In this document: positions 42,270 to 51,863 of the stretch, piece by piece
How positions within the stretch are numbered: the stretch's first letter is position 1
Layout of the letters: each line of letters starts with the position of its first letter
Source of the DNA: Pseudomonas persica
Lineage (GTDB): Bacteria; Pseudomonadota; Gammaproteobacteria; Pseudomonadales; Pseudomonadaceae
DNA: 64,000 nt
Reading direction: 5' to 3'
Assembly: GCF_900291015.1 (NCBI RefSeq)
Contig: NZ_OLKL01000039.1
Location: 238 to 64,237, forward strand
Notes under the pieces: generated by a model
Told to the model about the DNA's origin: nothing
The model's database searches: none
The model's input: the letters and a program-made list of their open reading frames with translations, nothing else
Made by a program: the position numbers and the translations under genes

Positions 42270-44954
42270 TCAGTCATCGGGCTCATCCGCGCCAGCCAAG
42301 CGCGCCCGGGCCTCGCCGAGCACCGAAGAGGCCAGACGTCCCTGGTCCACCAGCGCCTGCAAGGCACTCAGGCAGATCGCCTGGCAGTCCACTTCGAACA
42401 CCCGGCGCAACGTGCGCCGGGTGTCGGAGCGGCCAAAGCCATCGGTACCCAGCACCTTGAACGGTGCCTGCACATAAGGGGCGATGAGCTGCGGCCAGGC
42501 CCTCACGTAGTCGGTGGCGGCGACCACCGGCGAGGGGCCCGGCAAACAGCGTTGCACATGGGTTGGCCGCCCCACCGCTCCCGCCAGGCGTGCCTGCTCT
42601 GCAGACCGGGCGTCACGCTCCAGCTCGCTGAAGCTGGTGACGCTCCATACCTGCACCTTGATCCCCCAACCCGCATTGAGCGCCTGCCCCGCTGCCAGCA
42701 CTTCATTGAGGATGGCACCGCTGCCCAGCAAGCGCACCTCGGGCGCACCGGCTGAGGCATCGTGGCTCTCGAGCAGGTACATGCCCTTGAGCACATCGGT
42801 TTCGGCACCGGCGGGCAATGGTCGCTGCTGGTAGTTTTCGTTGGTCACCGTGAGGTAGTAGAACACGTCTTCCTGCGCTTGCAGCATGCGTTGCAGGCCG
42901 TCCTCGACGATGACCGCCAGCTCTCCGGCAAATGCCAGGTCGTAAGCTATGCAATTGGGTACGGTGGATGCAACCAGGAGGCTGGAACCGTCCTGGTGTT
43001 GCAGGCCTTCCCCGGCAAGGGTAGTTCGCCCCGAGGTGGCGCCGATCAGGAAACCACGGCTGCGCTGGTCGGCAGCGGCCCAGATGAGGTCGCCCACACG
43101 CTGGAAACCGAACATGGAGTAGAAGATGTACACCGGGAGCATGGCCAGGCCGTGGTTGCTGTAGGCCGTGCCAGCGGCGATCCACGAGGCCATTGCGCCC
43201 GCCTCGGTAATGCCTTCCTCAAGAATCTGGCCGTCCTGCGCTTCCCGGTACGACACGATCGAGTCCTGGTCCTCCGGCGCGTACAGCTGGCCCCCGGGTG
43301 CGTAGATGCCATGCTTGTGGAACAGGTTGGCCATCCCGAAGGTACGTGCTTCGTCGGCGACGATGGGCACGATACGTTTGCCCAGCGGCGCCGAACGCAG
43401 CAGCGCACCGAGCATGCGCACGAACGCCAGGGTGGTGGACATCGGCTTGCCGTCACTCTGCCGGGCAAACGCGGCAAAGCTGTCGGCAGCAGGCGGCGAC
43501 AGCCTTGCTGCCTGGCAGCTGCGATTGGGCAGATAACCCCCCAGCGCCTGGCGCCGAGCATGCAGATAACGCATCGGCGCGCTGTCGGCATGCGGTTTGA
43601 ACAGTCGTGCGCTGCGCGCATCGTCGTCAGTCAATGGCAATGCGAAGCGGTCACGAAATGCCAGCAAGGCCTCATCATCAAGCTGCTTCTGCTGATGGGC
43701 GGTCATCTTGCCCTGCCCCCAGCGGCCCATGCCGTAGCCCTTTTCGGTCTTGGTCAGGATCACCGTCGGGCGCCCCTGGCAGGCCACGGCGGCGCTGAAG
43801 GCGGCATGGATCTTCAACGGGTCGTGGCCCCCCCGGCGCATTCGTTCGAGCTGTCGATCATCCAGATGGGCAACCTGCTGCAACAGCTGCGGATGCTGGC
43901 CGAAGAAGCGTTGGCGCAGCGCCGCGCCGTCCAGCGTCGAAAGCGACTGGTATTCGCCATCGACCGCCCGTTCCAGGCAGTGCTGCAGCAGCCCTTGCGG
44001 GTCTTGGTCCAGCAGTGCGTCCCACTCGCTACCCCAGAGCACTTTCAGCACATTCCAGCCGGCGGCACGGAACACCCCTTCCAGCTCTTGGATCACCTTG
44101 CCATTGCCGCGCACGGGGCCATCGAGCCGCTGCAGGTTGCAGTTGATCACAAAGGTGAGGTTGTCCAACCCTTCGCGCGCGGCCAGCCCCAGTGCGGCCA
44201 GCGATTCGGGCTCGTCCATTTCGCCATCGCCGAAGATGCCCCAGACGCGACGCCCCGATGGCTCGGCCAAGCCGCGGAGCTGCAGGTAGCGGATGAAACG
44301 CGCCTGGTGAATCGCGGTGATCGGCCCCAGCCCCATGGAACCGGTGGGGAACTGCCAGAACTCGGGCATCGACCACGGATGCGGATAGGAACTCAGCCCA
44401 TCGCCGCCGGCCTCACGGCGGTAGTTGGCCAGCTGCCGCTCGGTCAGCCGCCCCTCGAGGAAGGCTCGGGCATAGATCCCCGGTGCCGAGTGCGCCTGAA
44501 AGAACACCAGGTCGTTGCCGCTGCCGGGTGGCCCGGCGCGGAAGAAGTGGTTGAAGCCCACTTCGAACAAGTCCGCAGCCGAGGCATAACTGGAGATATG
44601 GCCACCCAGTGTGCCCTCCCGGCGATTGGCCTGAACCACCATGGCCAGTGCATTCCAACGCACGAGCGCCGCCAGTTCGGCCTCCAGCGCCAAGTCACCG
44701 GCAAACGCTGGTTGCTGGAGGTGGTGCACGGTATTGCGGTAAGCGGTTCGCATCGCCGCAGCCGGCTCGATACCGTGCTGCAAGCCCTGACCGATCAGGC
44801 GGTGAAGTAGATAGCGGGCGCGTGCCACGCCCACATGGCGGACCACGCCATCGAACGCTTCAAGCCATTCGGAGGTTTCTTCAGGGTCGATGTCGGCGGG
44901 CAACAGCAGCGCGGCTTCCGTGCGCAGGCCGGTGAGACTGGCATCCAGGGTCAT
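42270..44954 (-). CDS. AceE-type pyruvate dehydrogenase E1 (stand-alone, TPP-dependent)
   Basis: About 894 residues, homologous along its length to homodimeric pyruvate dehydrogenase E1. The TPP-binding site is GIFGDGEMDEPES ... NLTFVINCNLQRLDGPVRGNGK (around residue 220-270). SYPHPWSMPEFWQFPTGSMGLGPI and the C-terminal VLGTDGFGRSDTRRTLRRVFEVD are AceE signatures. No E2 (lipoyl acyltransferase) or E3 gene is nearby. ATG 44954 has GGAG nine bases upstream; GTG 44969 is possible. It is the last gene of the acyl biosynthesis operon, so the active acetaldehyde-TPP may be used for a carboligation. Confidence 0.88.
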   Translation of the reverse strand: MTLDASLTGLRTEAALLLPADIDPEETSEWLEAFDGVVRHVGVARARYLLHRLIGQGLQHGIEPAAAMRTAYRNTVHHLQQPAFAGDLALEAELAALVRWNALAMVVQANRREGTLGGHISSYASAADLFEVGFNHFFRAGPPGSGNDLVFFQAHSAPGIYARAFLEGRLTERQLANYRREAGGDGLSSYPHPWSMPEFWQFPTGSMGLGPITAIHQARFIRYLQLRGLAEPSGRRVWGIFGDGEMDEPESLAALGLAAREGLDNLTFVINCNLQRLDGPVRGNGKVIQELEGVFRAAGWNVLKVLWGSEWDALLDQDPQGLLQHCLERAVDGEYQSLSTLDGAALRQRFFGQHPQLLQQVAHLDDRQLERMRRGGHDPLKIHAAFSAAVACQGRPTVILTKTEKGYGMGRWGQGKMTAHQQKQLDDEALLAFRDRFALPLTDDDARSARLFKPHADSAPMRYLHARRQALGGYLPNRSCQAARLSPPAADSFAAFARQSDGKPMSTTLAFVRMLGALLRSAPLGKRIVPIVADEARTFGMANLFHKHGIYAPGGQLYAPEDQDSIVSYREAQDGQILEEGITEAGAMASWIAAGTAYSNHGLAMLPVYIFYSMFGFQRVGDLIWAAADQRSRGFLIGATSGRTTLAGEGLQHQDGSSLLVASTVPNCIAYDLAFAGELAVIVEDGLQRMLQAQEDVFYYLTVTNENYQQRPLPAGAETDVLKGMYLLESHDASAGAPEVRLLGSGAILNEVLAAGQALNAGWGIKVQVWSVTSFSELERDARSAEQARLAGAVGRPTHVQRCLPGPSPVVAATDYVRAWPQLIAPYVQAPFKVLGTDGFGRSDTRRTLRRVFEVDCQAICLSALQALVDQGRLASSVLGEARARLAGADEPDD

Positions 44955-45001
44955 TTCGACAATCTCCACAAGGGGGTAATCGCAAAACGCGGCGAAAGGC
45001 C

Positions 45002-45751
45002 TCAGGCCACCAGGCCACCGTCCACCGCCAGCACCTGGCCCGTCATGTAGGCCGCATCATCGGACAGCAGGAAGGCCACTACCTTGGCCACCTCCTGACC
45101 ATCACCGAAACGGCGCATCGGGATGCGTTCGAGCATCTGGGCCACCCTGCGCTCGTTCAGCTTGCGGGTCATGTCGGTGTCGATGAAGCCGGGCGCCACG
45201 GCGTTGCAGCGCACGCCGCGCGACGCGAACTCGACCGCAAACGAACGAGTCATGCCGATCAGCCCGGCCTTGCTGGCGCAATAGTTGGCCTGACCCGGCA
45301 CACCGATCAGCCCCGACACCGAGGCTATGTTGACGATTGCGCCATGCCCCTGTTCAACGAACAGGGGCAATACCGCTTTGCAGGCATGAAAGGCGCTGTG
45401 CAGGTTGCCATCGATCACGCCATGCCATTGCTCGGCCGACATCGCCAAGGCGTTGCGGTCCTGGGTGATCCCGGCGTTGTTGACCAGCCCATCGAGCCTG
45501 CCGAAGTACTCGACGCAGCATTTCACGGCCTGCTCGATGGCACTGGGGTCACGGGCGTCGGCGCACACCGGCATCACTTGGCCTGGCTTGAACGAGGCGG
45601 CCAGATGCTCGGCCTGTTCACGGCTATTGAGGTAGGTGAAGCAGACGTTGTGGCCACGTGCCGCAAGCTCCATCACCATGGCGGCGCCGAGACCGCGCGA
45701 GCCGCCGGTGACCAGCAGTGTGCGCGGGGCGCAGGTAGAGAGTTGGTTCAT
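45002..45751 (-). CDS. FabG-like SDR
   Basis: 249-residue ketoreductase. Motif VTGGSRGLGAAMVMEL, NNAG at about residue 90, serine in NIASVSGLIGV and YCASKAGLIG catalytic pair; C-terminus GQVLAVDGGLVA. FabG-type enzymes reduce 3-oxoacyl-ACP with NADPH, which fits the KAS/ACP genes upstream. AAGGAAGG lies before the ATG. Spacing to the FAD oxidase is 21 bases. Confidence 0.9.
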   Translation of the reverse strand: MNQLSTCAPRTLLVTGGSRGLGAAMVMELAARGHNVCFTYLNSREQAEHLAASFKPGQVMPVCADARDPSAIEQAVKCCVEYFGRLDGLVNNAGITQDRNALAMSAEQWHGVIDGNLHSAFHACKAVLPLFVEQGHGAIVNIASVSGLIGVPGQANYCASKAGLIGMTRSFAVEFASRGVRCNAVAPGFIDTDMTRKLNERRVAQMLERIPMRRFGDGQEVAKVVAFLLSDDAAYMTGQVLAVDGGLVA

Positions 45752-45772
45752 TGGCGTACCTTCCTTGGCGGT

Positions 45773-47194
45773 TCAGTCGAAAGTAAAGATCTTACCGGGG
45801 TTGAGGATGTTGTGCGGGTCGAGGGTGCGCTTGATCGCGCGCATCATCGCCACGCTCCCCTCACCGGCCTCATCGAGTAGGTACCCCTGCTTGTGCAGGC
45901 CGATGCCATGCTCGCCGGTGCAGGTCCCGCCGAGGCGGATCGCCCGTGCCACCAGGCGATCGTTCAGCGACTCGGCCTGCTCCCATTGCCGTCTGTCTTC
46001 AGGGTCCACCAGGTAACCGAAGTGGAAGTTGCCATCGCCCACGTGACCCACGAGGAAATACGGCAGCCCGGTGGCGTCCACCTCGGCAATCGAGTCGAGC
46101 AGGCACTCGGCCAGGCAACTGATGGGTACGCAGGTATCGGTACTGATCGCCCGGCAGCCGGGGTACGACTGAATCGCAGCGAAATAGGCATGATGCCGGG
46201 CCGTCCACAGGCGGCGCCGGTCTTCGGCCTGAGTCGCCCACTGGAACGCCTGCCCACCCCATTCGGAGGCGATGGCTTGCACCGCCTCGGCCTGCTCACG
46301 AACGCCAGTGGCACTGCCATGGAATTCCATCAGCAGCATGGGTGACTCGGGCAGCGCCAGTTTGCTGTGGCCATTGACCATGCGCACGGTGTTGCCATCG
46401 ATGAGTTCGATGCGCGCCACCGGAATCGCGCACTGGATGACCTGGATCGCCGTATTGACCGCTTGGTCGAGGGTGTCGAACGAGCACACCGCTGCGCTGA
46501 TAGACTCCGGCACCGGGTGCAGCCGCAAGGTCGCTTCGCTGATGATGCCCAGCGTGCCTTCACTGCCCACCATCAGGTGGGTGAGGTCGTAGCCGGCGCT
46601 ACTCTTCCTGGCCCGGGTACCGGTACGGATCACCTCACCCTGGGCAGTGACCACCTCCAGCGCCAGGACATTCTCCTTCATGGTGCCGTAGCGCACCGCA
46701 TTGGTCCCGCTGGCACCGGTGGCGCACATGCCGCCCAGCGACGCATCGGCGCCCGGATCGATGGGAAAGAACAGGCCGCTGCCCTTGAGTGCTTCATCGA
46801 GCTGGCTGCGGGTGACCCCGGGCTGCACGGTCACGGTCATGTCTTCTGGGTGAATCGCCAGAATCCGGTCCATCTGGCTGAGGTCGAGGCTGATGCCGCC
46901 CTGCACCGCAAGCAAGTGCCCCTCGACCGATGAACCCGCCCCATAGGGAATCAATGGCACCCCATCGGCGCCCACCAGGCGCACGGTGTCAACGATATCG
47001 TCCCTGTTGCGGGCAAACACCACGCCCTGTGGCAGCGGCGCATCGACATAGGCCGACTCGTCACGGCCATGTTGCTCCCTGACCGCACGTGCGGTGGAAA
47101 ACCGCTCGCCGAAACGCTGTGCCAGCGCCGCGATCAGACGGGGGGGCGCTTCACGCAGCGCTGTATTGGCACACACCTTGGCAGACAGGCTCAT
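45773..47194 (-). CDS. FAD-linked oxidase (D-lactate/glycolate dehydrogenase type)
   Basis: 473 residues. The PCMH FAD domain shows PYGAGSSVEGHLLAVQGG and GADASLGGMCATGASGTNAVRYG, then the C-terminal half has VGHVGDGNFHFGYLV and GGTCTGEHGIGLHKQGYL. Members oxidise 2-hydroxy acids to 2-oxo acids. In this operon it could supply pyruvate or process a hydroxy acid intermediate. Start ATG 47194 follows AAGGAG; a longer reading to 47284 overlaps the FAH gene. Confidence 0.9.
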   Translation of the reverse strand: MSLSAKVCANTALREAPPRLIAALAQRFGERFSTARAVREQHGRDESAYVDAPLPQGVVFARNRDDIVDTVRLVGADGVPLIPYGAGSSVEGHLLAVQGGISLDLSQMDRILAIHPEDMTVTVQPGVTRSQLDEALKGSGLFFPIDPGADASLGGMCATGASGTNAVRYGTMKENVLALEVVTAQGEVIRTGTRARKSSAGYDLTHLMVGSEGTLGIISEATLRLHPVPESISAAVCSFDTLDQAVNTAIQVIQCAIPVARIELIDGNTVRMVNGHSKLALPESPMLLMEFHGSATGVREQAEAVQAIASEWGGQAFQWATQAEDRRRLWTARHHAYFAAIQSYPGCRAISTDTCVPISCLAECLLDSIAEVDATGLPYFLVGHVGDGNFHFGYLVDPEDRRQWEQAESLNDRLVARAIRLGGTCTGEHGIGLHKQGYLLDEAGEGSVAMMRAIKRTLDPHNILNPGKIFTFD

Positions 47195-47213
47195 CTCAAC
47201 TCCTTGTATACGT

Positions 47214-48057
47214 TCAGCCGTGCGGCGCACGGCACACCTGGCGCTGGGCGCCGAGGCCGACCACTTCGGCCTCGACCACATCACCCTCGCGCAGGAACGG
47301 CTGGTCGGGCCGCCCCAGGGCCATGCCGCCGGGGCTACCGGTGAGGATCACGTCGCCGGGGTGCAGGGTCATGAACTGGCTCAGGTAATGCACCAGCCGA
47401 TCGACGTCGAAAATCATGTCCTCGGTGCTGTCCTGCTGCATGACCACACCGTTGACCTTGCACACTAGCTCCAGCCGCTGCGGCGCTGGCACTTCATCGG
47501 CCGTGACCAGGTAAGGGCCCAACGGTGCGAAACCATCGAAGGACTTGCCTTTGATCCATTGCCCACCCCGTTCGAGCAACCAGCTACGCTCGGACAGGTC
47601 ATTGCCGGTGCAGTACCCCAGGATGCAGGCACGCGCCTGTTCGGGGCTGGCCAGGTACTGCGTGCGGCAGCCAATCACCACCCCCAGCTCCACCTCCCAG
47701 TCGGTCTTGCTGCCCTCGCGCGGCAACTGCAGCACGTCGTAAGGACCACCCAGGGCATGCACCGATTTGCTCGACACGATCGGCTCGTCCGGCACCGGCA
47801 TGCCGGTGATAGTTCAGACCAATGGACAAGATCTGCCCCGGGCGCAGCGCAGGGCCGATACGCTCGCGCTGCACGTCCACCAGCGGCAGGCTTTGCCAGA
47901 GACGCGCGAAGCGTCCGGCCAGCTCGCGCTGCGCGTCAATCTCCAGCGCTGACCCTGCCCAGTCGTCGACCCAGCTGCCCAGATCACGCACCGAACCATC
48001 GCCGGCCAGCGCACAGGGTCGCTCCTGGCCGGCGACCCCGACTCTCAGCAGGCGCAT
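47214..48057 (-). pseudogene. fumarylacetoacetate hydrolase-family gene, frameshifted
   Basis: The N-terminal frame (from ATG 48057, MRLLRVGVAGQ ... LRPGQILSIGLNYHRHA) and the C-terminal frame (MPVPDEPIVSSKSVHALGG ... GQWIKGKSFDGFAPLGPYL ... GSPGGMALG) are separated by a frame change at 47793-47808. That spot reads CACCGGCATGCCGGTG. Intact members have several residues between NYxxHA and MxxPxxP, so a deletion between GCATGCC repeats is the likely lesion. Metal site residues in DWEVELGVVIG remain. The enzyme would be a C-C bond hydrolase or decarboxylase of oxo acids. Confidence 0.82.
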
Positions 48058-48070
48058 ACCATGACCCCGC

Positions 48071-48535
48071 TCATGCGACCGCCTTGCGCGGGTCGAGGAA
48101 ACGCTCGAAAAACGCGGTTTCCTCATCGCTCATGGTGCGCGGATAGCGCCCTTCGTAATTGAACGGTGCCATGGTGGTGCTGGCCTGGGCGCACAGGGTT
48201 TCGCCATCGCGCACCTGGTACTCGATGGTGACCGCCGCCGCCCGGATGTCCGACACCCACATGTGGATATCCACAGGCTCATGCCGATGTACCAGCGGGC
48301 GCTTGTATTCGATGGCATGGCGCACCACCACCGAACCGCCACTGAAGAACGCGTCGCCCTGCTCGGCGCCCAGACGCCAGATGAAATCCACCCGGGCCTC
48401 TTCGAGCAGACGCAGGAACGAAACATTGTTGACCACGCCATAGACATCCATGTCGGACCAGCGCACCGGGCATCGATAGGTGTGTACATTGGCAGGCAGC
48501 GGCGCCGTGCCTGGGCGGCGGGTATCAGTCGACAT
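48071..48535 (-). CDS. hot-dog acyl-CoA/ACP thioesterase
   Basis: 154 residues, 4HBT/YbgC-type fold. The active-site segment is VRWSDMDVYGVVNNVSFLRLLEEARVDFI with the key aspartate in SDMDVYG. It probably releases the acyl chain from CoA or ACP. Its ATG lies inside the end of the acyl-CoA oxidase-like gene (11-base overlap), so it is coupled. It continues RRPGTAPLPANVHTYRC at the N-terminus. Confidence 0.88.
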   Translation of the reverse strand: MSTDTRRPGTAPLPANVHTYRCPVRWSDMDVYGVVNNVSFLRLLEEARVDFIWRLGAEQGDAFFSGGSVVVRHAIEYKRPLVHRHEPVDIHMWVSDIRAAAVTIEYQVRDGETLCAQASTTMAPFNYEGRYPRTMSDEETAFFERFLDPRKAVA

Positions 48536-50339
48536 TGGCATTGACCTCTTTGCAGAATGCCTGGATGTAATCGTCCTGCGCGATCGGCGCGCGCAGCAGC
48601 TCGGGTGACAGGGCGAAGCCATCGATCAACGTCACCACATGCGGGCGGATCACCGCACACTGGCGGTCGATCAAGCCATCGAGCGACAGCGTCTGGCTGG
48701 CATCGATCCGGTCGTGGGCCAGGAACCAGGCCGCGTCACGCTGCAGCAGGTTGAGCCCGTAGAGGCTTGCCAGCGCCGCTAGCGCAGCTTTGGCCTGGTC
48801 CTGGCGGGCATGCAGACTGGCGTTGTACAACTGCTCCAGGGCGATCCGCTCACCGCGCAGGCGGGCAAGCTCCAGGCCCGGGTTCATGGCGTCGTTCCAG
48901 ACCTCGAAGTAGCCGCGCTCATCGGCGCCCATCTCCTCGCGAATGCTCTGCCACAGCTGGTGCTCACGGTAGGCCAATGCCGCGATCAGCCACTCCGGCT
49001 CGGCCAAGTTGCTCACCCGTCCCGGCCGCGCCGGCTCCTCGCCCTGCCAGTCCTGAGCCAGCAGTTGACCGGCAACGGTGCCCAGCAGCACCAGGTTGTC
49101 GCCCTCGGCCGTCACCAGGCCTTGCAGCAGCGAGCCGTAGTCGGCGATACGGTTGGCGCTGAAGATGCCCTGGGCGCCACAGCGCTCGCGGCACTCGGCG
49201 ATCACCTCGGTGGCGTCCCAGGTGGCCAGGGCCTTGGTGATGTTGATCAGGCTGACCACCTCGGCCGTGGGCTCACCCTCACAGGCCAGGAAGCGTGCCT
49301 TGGCTTCGTTGAGCAGCAGCGTCATCGCATAGGCACTGGCCAGGCCCGAGAACATCGGACGCTGGTAGCTGCGGTATTCGATGACCGGCATGGCATTGGT
49401 CCCCGGCGCGTTGGTCAGGCGCTGCTGGCCATAGCGCAAGGCGATGTAGAGGCTGGCGCGGCTGGCACCAAGGCCGGCACTGGCCACGCACAGGCGGCCG
49501 GGAACGATCCTCGACATGGCGCGCAGGAAGCGGGCGCGGGCATTGCCGGCACCGAGCAGGAAGCGGCCATCCTCGGCAAAGTGCCCCATGTCCCCGTGCA
49601 ACAGCGCGCTACGCGGAACCTGCACGTTGTCGAACCAGGTCAGGCCGTTGTCCAACCCTTGCACGGGTTTTTCGGGGCACAGTGCAGCACGGATCCCGGG
49701 GCACAGCCCGGCCTCGGTCGACAGCCTGACCAGGAACGGGAACACGCCCAGGTCCTTGCCGTCGATCTTCAGGCGGGCCATGACCGTGGCAACCTTGGGA
49801 ATGTCGCCAAAGCCGCTGTAGGACATGTACTTCTGAGCCTGCACGCCCGGGGTGTTGAGGGTGAAGGTCTGGCTGTGCGCGTCGTATACCGCTTCGGTTT
49901 CCAGCGCCGCAACGTTGTTGCCGTAACCCAGCTCGGTGGCCATGTAGGGGCCGAACGATGAAAGCGAATCGAGCGCCTCGGTGAGATCGGCGATGTCTTC
50001 GCGCCCGGCTGCGTGGTCGTAGACGGTGCCCAGGCACAGATTGTAGTGGACCATCAGCAAGGAAAAGCTGGCGACGTCCAGCAGGCTCGGCCATTCGGCC
50101 AGAGCGAACAGCCGGCGCGGGTTGGCCAGGATCTGCAGCGGGCGCTCCAGTGCCCCATGCACATGGCGGCTGCGTGCATAGGCCAGGCGCCCGGCCTGCT
50201 CCATGTTCAGGCCTTGCCGAGGGGCGAAGACAGGATCGAACAGCGCATCACGGATGCTCCGATGATGGCTTTCAAAGGTACCGGCGAACAGCAGGTCGCG
50301 AAGCTCGTCGCTCGCCTGCGCAGTGCTTGATTGGGTCAT
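48525..50339 (-). CDS. acyl-CoA oxidase/dehydrogenase-like flavoprotein
   Basis: 604 residues, longer than ordinary acyl-CoA dehydrogenases and organised like peroxisomal acyl-CoA oxidases. Middle region: LSSFGPYMATELGYGNNVAALETEA, SYSGFGDIPKVATVMARL and VPRSALLHGDMG; helical domain with IVPGRLCVASAGLGASRASLYIALRYGQQR and MPVIEYRSYQRPMFSGLA; late ECRERCGAQGIFSANRI. It would introduce a 2,3-double bond in an acyl chain. Thirty bases separate it from the KAS gene. Confidence 0.88.
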   Translation of the reverse strand: MTQSSTAQASDELRDLLFAGTFESHHRSIRDALFDPVFAPRQGLNMEQAGRLAYARSRHVHGALERPLQILANPRRLFALAEWPSLLDVASFSLLMVHYNLCLGTVYDHAAGREDIADLTEALDSLSSFGPYMATELGYGNNVAALETEAVYDAHSQTFTLNTPGVQAQKYMSYSGFGDIPKVATVMARLKIDGKDLGVFPFLVRLSTEAGLCPGIRAALCPEKPVQGLDNGLTWFDNVQVPRSALLHGDMGHFAEDGRFLLGAGNARARFLRAMSRIVPGRLCVASAGLGASRASLYIALRYGQQRLTNAPGTNAMPVIEYRSYQRPMFSGLASAYAMTLLLNEAKARFLACEGEPTAEVVSLINITKALATWDATEVIAECRERCGAQGIFSANRIADYGSLLQGLVTAEGDNLVLLGTVAGQLLAQDWQGEEPARPGRVSNLAEPEWLIAALAYREHQLWQSIREEMGADERGYFEVWNDAMNPGLELARLRGERIALEQLYNASLHARQDQAKAALAALASLYGLNLLQRDAAWFLAHDRIDASQTLSLDGLIDRQCAVIRPHVVTLIDGFALSPELLRAPIAQDDYIQAFCKEVNANVD

Positions 50340-50368
50340 GGCTGGTCCTTGCAATGAACGGGCGGTCT

Positions 50369-51586
50369 TCAGGCGGCGAAGACCAGTGAAACGTTCTGCC
50401 CGCCGAATCCGAATGAATTGGAAAGCGCTACCTTGATCGGCTGCGCGCGCGGTGCGCCACGCACCAGGTCGACCGTGATCTGCGGGTCGGGGTTGCGCAG
50501 GTTGGCCGTGGCGGGCAGCTGCCCGTGCTCCAGCGCCAGCAGCGTGTAAGCCGCCTCGATGGCGCCGGCGGCACCCAGCAGGTGGCCGGTGACGCCTTTG
50601 GTCGAGCTGACCGGCATGCGGTTGCCGAACACCTCGGCGATGGCCTTCGACTCGACCACGTCATTACCCGGCGTCGAGGTCCCATGGGCGTTGACGTAGT
50701 CGACCTCGGCGGGCTCGATACCCGCATCGCGCAGGGCCCCCTGCATCGCCAGGCGCGCCCCAAGCCCCTGCGGGTGCGGCGTGGTGACGTGGTGGGCGTC
50801 GGCCGACGCGCCATAGCCCAGCAGGCGCCCGCGGCTCCTGGCGCCGCGAGCCCGGGCATGCGCCGCAGACTCGAGCACGAAGACCCCGGCGCCTTCTCCA
50901 ATGACGAAACCGTTACGCTGCGCATCGAACGGGCGCGATGCCGTCGCCGCATCAGGGTTGGCGGACAGCGCACGCATGCGGGAAAACGCCGCCACGTACA
51001 GCGGCGTGATCGGCGCCTCGGCACCGCCGGCGACGACAATGTCGCACACCCCGCGGTCGATCAGGTCCTTGGCCATGCCCAGGGCCGACGCACCCGACGC
51101 GCAAGCAGAGCACGGAGCCAGGCACGGGCCACGGGCACCCAATTCGATGGCCACCTGCCCGGCGGCCATGTTCAGCAGGCCCATGGGCAAGGTCAGCGAC
51201 GAGACTTCGTCGGCGCCTTCACTCAACAGCAGCGCATGCTGCTGTTCGAGGGTGGCCGTGCCGCCAGCCCCCGAACCGATGATCACCGCCACGCGGCTTT
51301 CATCGCGCCACTGCCTGGGTTCAAGGCCAGCATCGGCCAGCGCCTGACGCGCCGCGAGCAAGGCGAACTGGGCATAGCGATCCCACTGCCAGGGATTTTT
51401 CAGCCCCAGCAGCGCCGTGTCGAAGCTCGGCACCCGGCAGGAAATCTCCACCGGCAGCCCTTCGAGGGTCTTGTCCGTAACCGCCGTAGTCTGGCCGGCG
51501 AGGATCCGCTGCCAGTTTTCCTCGACCCCGATACCCGCCGGTGTCACCAGGCCAATCCCGGTGACCACCACCGAATCAGCGCTCAT
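50369..51586 (-). CDS. beta-ketoacyl-ACP synthase II-like (KAS II)
   Basis: 405 residues. The Cys-His-His triad is complete: LAPCSACASGASALG, VNAHGTSTPGND and STKGVTGHLLGAAGAIEA, ending SFGFGGQNVSLVF. It extends an ACP-bound acyl chain with malonyl-ACP. It overlaps the ACP gene by one base, so the pair is coupled. It is not the housekeeping FabF, which sits with fabD/fabG/acpP elsewhere in pseudomonads. Confidence 0.93.
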   Translation of the reverse strand: MSADSVVVTGIGLVTPAGIGVEENWQRILAGQTTAVTDKTLEGLPVEISCRVPSFDTALLGLKNPWQWDRYAQFALLAARQALADAGLEPRQWRDESRVAVIIGSGAGGTATLEQQHALLLSEGADEVSSLTLPMGLLNMAAGQVAIELGARGPCLAPCSACASGASALGMAKDLIDRGVCDIVVAGGAEAPITPLYVAAFSRMRALSANPDAATASRPFDAQRNGFVIGEGAGVFVLESAAHARARGARSRGRLLGYGASADAHHVTTPHPQGLGARLAMQGALRDAGIEPAEVDYVNAHGTSTPGNDVVESKAIAEVFGNRMPVSSTKGVTGHLLGAAGAIEAAYTLLALEHGQLPATANLRNPDPQITVDLVRGAPRAQPIKVALSNSFGFGGQNVSLVFAA

Positions 51587-51816
51587 CACGCTTTACCGTT
51601 GACCAGCGCCAGGACGTCACCCACCGTGGCGACATCCGACAGCTGGGCATCGCTGATCTGCACCCCCAGTTTCTTGCGCAGCAACTGCGCCAGGTCGACT
51701 TGCGACAGCGAGTCGAAGCCCAGGTCCTCCAGGGAAGCTTGCGGTACGATGCGGCTTTCCTCGATGTTGAAACGCACGGAAATAGCCTGGGCGATTGCTT
51801 CATTGCTAACGGTCAT
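51586..51816 (-). CDS. dedicated acyl carrier protein
   Basis: Seventy-six residues (MTVSNEAIAQAISVRFNIEESRIVPQ...). The phosphopantetheine serine is in EDLGFDSLSQVDLAQ. It is clearly distinct from AcpP (which has LGADSLDTVEL). A holo-ACP synthase is not in the window. GGAG lies eight bases before the ATG. Confidence 0.93.
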   Translation of the reverse strand: MTVSNEAIAQAISVRFNIEESRIVPQASLEDLGFDSLSQVDLAQLLRKKLGVQISDAQLSDVATVGDVLALVNGKA

Positions 51817-51863
51817 CACATGACTCCTGTTTTGTGGTGGTGCTAGGGTTGGAAAAAGCGGGA

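Noticed and set aside
42762..44810. Long plus-strand open frame (over 680 codons)
   Set aside because: It is antisense to the AceE-type gene, and the length follows from high GC; the minus-strand protein has clear motifs.
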